DNA of 64,000 nucleotides, from NCBI GenBank assembly GCA_003956705.1, contig QZCP01000100.1:29081-93080 (forward strand), in the 5' to 3' direction. This stretch comes from Brevipalpus yothersi (lineage: Eukaryota; Arthropoda; Arachnida; Trombidiformes; Tenuipalpidae). The position numbers and the translations under genes were made by a program. The notes beneath the pieces were generated by a model. The model had not been told where the DNA came from. It saw nothing but the letters and a program-made list of their open reading frames with translations, and did no database searches. Of the stretch, positions 59,741-64,000 are shown one piece after another (the first letter of the stretch is position 1; each line of letters begins with the position of its first letter).

Positions 59741-62432
59741 TTGGAACATACAATAATTATCTGACCAATGTATATATACGAGAAGAGCGATTTGGAAAAG
59801 AGGGACAAGAATAGACAAAATAGTCATGCACAATGTTAAATGAGTTCAGTTGAAAAGGAAAAAGAAGTGGTAAAAAAAATTACACGAGAAAAGGTCTCAA
59901 AATAGGGAGGAAGTGGATGAGGAAAAAAAACAGTACAAAAGTTCTAATCGTATATACTTTAGGTGTATACGAAATTGAAGTGGAAAAATGGAAGAGAGAG
60001 AGAACGAAATAAATGCGAGGAAACTATGGTTTCAATAGATTTCGAAACGAGAACAAATCAATAATTCGCAATATATGTGTCAATCTAGTCATATACACAG
60101 GGAAAAAAAGATTGCTCCTGTACATAACATTTATCCGTGGCTACCTTATTCCTAGGATTGATCTATTTCACCTTTTTCGTGAATGTGTCATGTCAAATTT
60201 GTTTCTACAAATTGAACCCAAAAACTTTTCAACTCGTCATGGCCACCATTGAAACCCAGATGAACACAGATACATGTACATACACACACGAGAGAGATGA
60301 ACATGATTCATATCTTGTGTGTAAGTGAAAATATAGAGAGGTGTTATTTACGCCAAATACTTGTACGATTCTTACCTTATAAATAAACCTACAAGAGCCC
60401 ACACCAAGCGAATGATAATAATGATGATTATTGATAATTTTCAATTAACAATAATGTCCATCCGGATAGAAGAACACACACAGAGAAAACTTTACACTCA
60501 CAATAAGAAGATCAAAAACATAACCAAGTTGTGATTCACAAGCCTCGTGTTCTTGACCGTCTAACAAAACTTTGGACTTTGCTTGCCTCAACACGATTCT
60601 CAAGTTTCCTCTCTCTCTGGTTTGGTTCTGGTTCCTTTCTATGGCAAGCTCTTGGCAAAAACTTCTTACTCTTCTCTATGGCTGGGTAATATGAGGTCTG
60701 GAATTTGCCCCCAAGGCGAAAGTTTCCCTCTCTCTGCTTTAGGCCTGGAGTCCTCTTTCTCTTCCACCAGAATCTCGAGAAGCAGATTGAGATACACAAA
60801 ACAGTAAACCAGAAAAAGAACAAGAGAGAAAAACCAGAGGAAGAGAATGAAAAGGAACCGAGATGAGAGAGGCTGTGAGCTTTTTCTGGTCACGAAAATA
60901 TGATGCTGGTGGGGATGATAGTCGTTGAGAGTTCTGGAAAAATATTTCAATTCTCTCTTGCTACCAGATGAGATAGAAAGAGAATAGAGGCGGGAATAGA
61001 ATTTAAAATTTTATCGAGCAACTGTTGGAATAAATTTTTCTTCTTGTATCAGAGTGAGAGGGACACCACAAATGCACACACGAAGAGAGTAAAAATTTTT
61101 GGATGCTGATTTACATTGAATTGAAAAATTGTACCCGAAGATGAGTATACATGTGTATGGATGAGAATATTTTATTTGAGTGATGTGAATGAAGATAAAC
61201 ACAGAGGAACACAGTCACACACAGATAGAGAGAAAGACACAAACTCACACACAGGATGACAAGGATGAAATTATGTGAAATTATGATAGTATTTCAGCAG
61301 GATCCGAGTCTTCGGATAGACACTCTTCGTTGGTCAATAGCATGATATTATTATGGAGGCGTGATGTGTGTGAATAGTGGAAAGATGAATACCAAGAAAA
61401 GAAAAGAGTAAAGAATCGGTCAAAAATGGACACAAAAAATTAGATATTGATATTGTATACTTTCCATTCAATGGTCAAAGACTCTTGACACAGTGAGCCA
61501 GAGAGAGAGAGAGAAAGAAAAAGATGCTCGTCAAGATAGAGTAGCAAGTGCAATGCTCATGCAACCATCGAACTCAGAACATGGTACACAGAGACTCTCA
61601 GAACTGGGCCAAAGACCTCTTTCTGTACTCTCTCTCTCTAGACTCACCCGTGAACCCAGAAAATTTTTCGATCGAACAATTCGAAGCATGCTCATGGTGG
61701 GAACTATTTTTAGGAATATAACTATCATGATCTGAAAAGAAAGAGGAAAAGAGAGAGAGAGCAAAGGTAACACATAATTGTGGTAAAGTGAATATTTTTC
61801 TATTGAAAAAGAGGCCATCGATAAAGGTCATTTCGTAACCATTTTCAATTGGTCATATCATGATCTATTTGCTCAATTTATCATCATCATTTTTCTTTTG
61901 CTTTCAAACTTTTTTGTTCCTTTCTTTCTCATCTTCCGCTTTTTATCATGAATTTTTGACCTTTTCTTGCTCTATGTGGATATTCTACATAGAACAACTT
62001 CATCAAGATGCAATATTGTAGAAAAGTTTCTGTCAGATTTGACACTACAAGAATATGATCCCATTTTTGCATTTCTTGACTCTCACACGAGTGTCTCCTC
62101 ATATTTAATGAGGAGACAAATTTGACACTAATATTGAAATATGGACATCTCAAGCATCATGGTAACATGCATATGATCCATGGAACGATACCCTATCATG
62201 TACCGATCGATTCTGTGTCTAGAGATGTGCATGACGATAGTGGATATTCGTGCGTTCGTGAAACCTTTTTCAGTCAGAGATTCTCATGGCCTTAATCTTT
62301 TTGAACTTGCTACAGGTCAGGAGAGAGAGAGAGAAGATGCAATCATGTAAAGAGTATATGTGCAAGAGAGAGAGAGAGAGTCTATTGTTCCAGTCGATGT
62401 CAATGTCTGTATAGATAGGGCCAATACCTACC

Positions 62433-62434
<2 letters not shown>

Positions 62435-62466
<32 letters not shown>
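62435..62466. repeat. (GA)n microsatellite
   Basis: About 32 bases of GA; shorter GA runs precede it at about 62320 and 62366, and a (TC)n run of about 30 bases follows at 62642-62671, a possible inverted pair. Confidence 0.9.
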
Positions 62467-62470
<4 letters not shown>

Positions 62471-62640
62471 TTTTGCTTGTTCAAACGATTAGGGAAGGGA
62501 ACTCATTTCATGAAATCACCATAAATGATATATTCCGGATATTCTCACACCATTGTGATCTGGAAATGTGTGGGAGGGAAATGAATTCATTTGTCATGCA
62601 CAGAATCTTTTCCGCTTTTCCCTCTCTTTCTCTATGGAAG

Positions 62641-62674
<34 letters not shown>

Positions 62675-63218
62675 CCGCCATCAATCCAAGCATCATCATT
62701 CGATTCTCTGCTCTGGATATTATGAATTCTGAAGGGGCCAGGAATACAAAATGACGCAAGTAATGTAAGATGGGAATAAGGGAAGAAGAGTGAGGAAGAT
62801 GATCGAACGATGAGAAGAGTTCCATTACCGACCTAACCAACTGTGTAAACGAGGCAAAGAGAGGAAGGGAGAGAGAGAGAAAGTATTATGGTAGCTTCTT
62901 AGCTTATTGCCCAAATTTTATTCCAAAATTAGTATCAAGACCCAAATTTGGAACCAGAACAGCTGTATAAAGAGTTACTCTTCTCCCATTTGACTTCCAT
63001 CAAGAGATTTTTTTTCTCCTAGAGTTTAGGGAAAAAGTTACAAATACACTCACAGACACATGGAGGCCACTTATTTTCACATGAAAAGTTCAAGTGATAC
63101 CAAATCACATCAGACTCACATGTACACACATGTATTCACCGCGATCAATGTATCATGAAAGAGTCTCATGAACTTCCTTCCTGTATTGAAACTGTGTGAA
63201 AGGCAGTTCCAGCTCATT

Positions 63219-63222
<4 letters not shown>

Positions 63223-63273
<51 letters not shown>
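63223..63273. repeat. (TC)n microsatellite
   Basis: About 51 bases of TC, uninterrupted. Confidence 0.95.
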
Positions 63274-63275
<2 letters not shown>

Positions 63276-63910
63276 ATAAGGTGAAAAGAGAAATGAAAAT
63301 CTTCCAAAAAGCCTGAGGCGTTGGAACACGAGCGTCTCTTGACACAACAATGTGTGTGTTTACTCTCATGTTGAAAAGATAACTTTCGAAAAAGCATACA
63401 TGGTTATCAGGTTACACTAAGCTGTAGGTGTAAATCTGTGGTTTGCGGCTGTTTTTCAGAACCCCATATGATTGAATTTCAAGATTTTCAACAATTCACA
63501 CATTTCAAAGCATGTAAATGCTCATACTCCAAGTCAATCGAAATTAATTTGGTGCAAATTCTCAGACAAATTTCATCATACATGTAGATGTACATTGATG
63601 AATAGTAGGTGCATTCAGATTGGGGCAGATAACAGTACTGAGAGTTTTAGAGTTCTATCATCTTCGAATCTAGAGCTTCCCTGGATGATCATTGATCATG
63701 AAGGGACTATTCAATTTGAGGAGTTTTCATCAAACATGTTCTGAATAATCCATAGACAGGCAAGATATCATACATGTGTCATGTAGTTCATGAGCCCAGA
63801 TTGAAAAAGTTCTAATCATATGTATATGGAGTCCTGCCATCTACGTGAGATCAAGTTCATTCGATCATGGGTATATAAGGAACAGAATATCATGCTGAGA
63901 GACAGAATGG

Positions 63911-63913
<3 letters not shown>

Positions 63914-64000
<87 letters not shown>
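63914..64000. repeat. (GA)n microsatellite running off the window end
   Basis: At least 87 bases of uninterrupted GA continuing to the last base; the true length is unknown and may mark an assembly edge. Confidence 0.95.

Larger units (their letters stand above)
58869..64000. other. Non-coding DNA upstream of the innexin gene to the window end
   Basis: Presumably innexin 5' flank and possibly its 5' untranslated exons, followed by unassigned DNA. Frames at 60536-60823 (minus), 61493-61735 (plus) and 63472-63744 (plus) show no domain. (GA)n tracts are dense. Confidence 0.4.

Noticed and set aside
60536..60950. Overlapping minus-strand ORFs of about 95 residues
   Set aside because: No motif recognised, Arg/Lys/Phe-rich composition from purine-rich DNA, and two frames open at once.
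1..64000. CRISPR array, bacterial operons, riboswitches or tRNA genes
   Set aside because: The window is eukaryotic nuclear DNA; no spaced direct repeats of CRISPR type and no T-arm plus anticodon-arm combination were noticed by eye.

Overview
This is a eukaryotic, AT-rich window, most likely from an arthropod. Four host genes are recognisable, and all four have their closest remembered relatives in arthropods. They are an allatostatin-A receptor (293-1558, +), a Ras64B/R-Ras-type small GTPase with five exons (35563-43666, +), an ephexin-type Rho guanine-nucleotide exchange factor with five exons (50514-55535, +), and an innexin close to Inx2 (57756-58868, -). Innexins and A-type allatostatin receptors exclude a vertebrate or plant. 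The mixture of intronless genes, intron-bearing genes and dense (GA)n tracts would fit a small-genome arthropod such as a mite, but that placement is a guess.

Layout. Positions 1-1558 hold the receptor. From 1559 to about 14900 I see only non-coding DNA rich in microsatellites. From about 14900 to 24250 lies a compositionally different block. It contains a broken Ty3/gypsy-type provirus on the minus strand (gag about 24250-23460, integrase about 21930-20800, envelope about 20337-18880). A TG...CA block of about 704 bp that looks like an LTR follows (17672-18375), and then three or four unfamiliar open reading frames. The reverse transcriptase interval of the provirus is missing; dispersed repeats and unrelated coding-like scraps occupy that space. 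From 24250 to 35562 the DNA is again non-coding to my reading, with a second, inverted copy of the same dispersed repeat near 27 kb. The second half holds the Ras gene (with a 5.4 kb first intron), the exchange factor and the innexin, separated by non-coding DNA. Long GA/TC tracts are frequent everywhere except roughly 13.4-31.9 kb, a gap that coincides with the mobile-element block.

The four host genes are not an operon and need not work together. All have roles in signalling or cell contact: a neuropeptide receptor, a Ras switch, a Rho activator and a gap-junction channel.

The most interesting material is the 14.9-18.8 kb stretch. The LTR-like block carries a perfect four-pentamer heat-shock element 8 bp upstream of a TATA box, with an initiator, a splice donor, a hairpin and a polyadenylation signal following in order. 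Around it sit three acidic, disordered proteins that share SUMO-interaction-like I/V-I-D-L motifs, plus a fragment with exonuclease-like motifs. A separate point is a 410-base stretch without a single AG in intron 2 of the exchange-factor gene, which supports an otherwise weak-looking splice acceptor.
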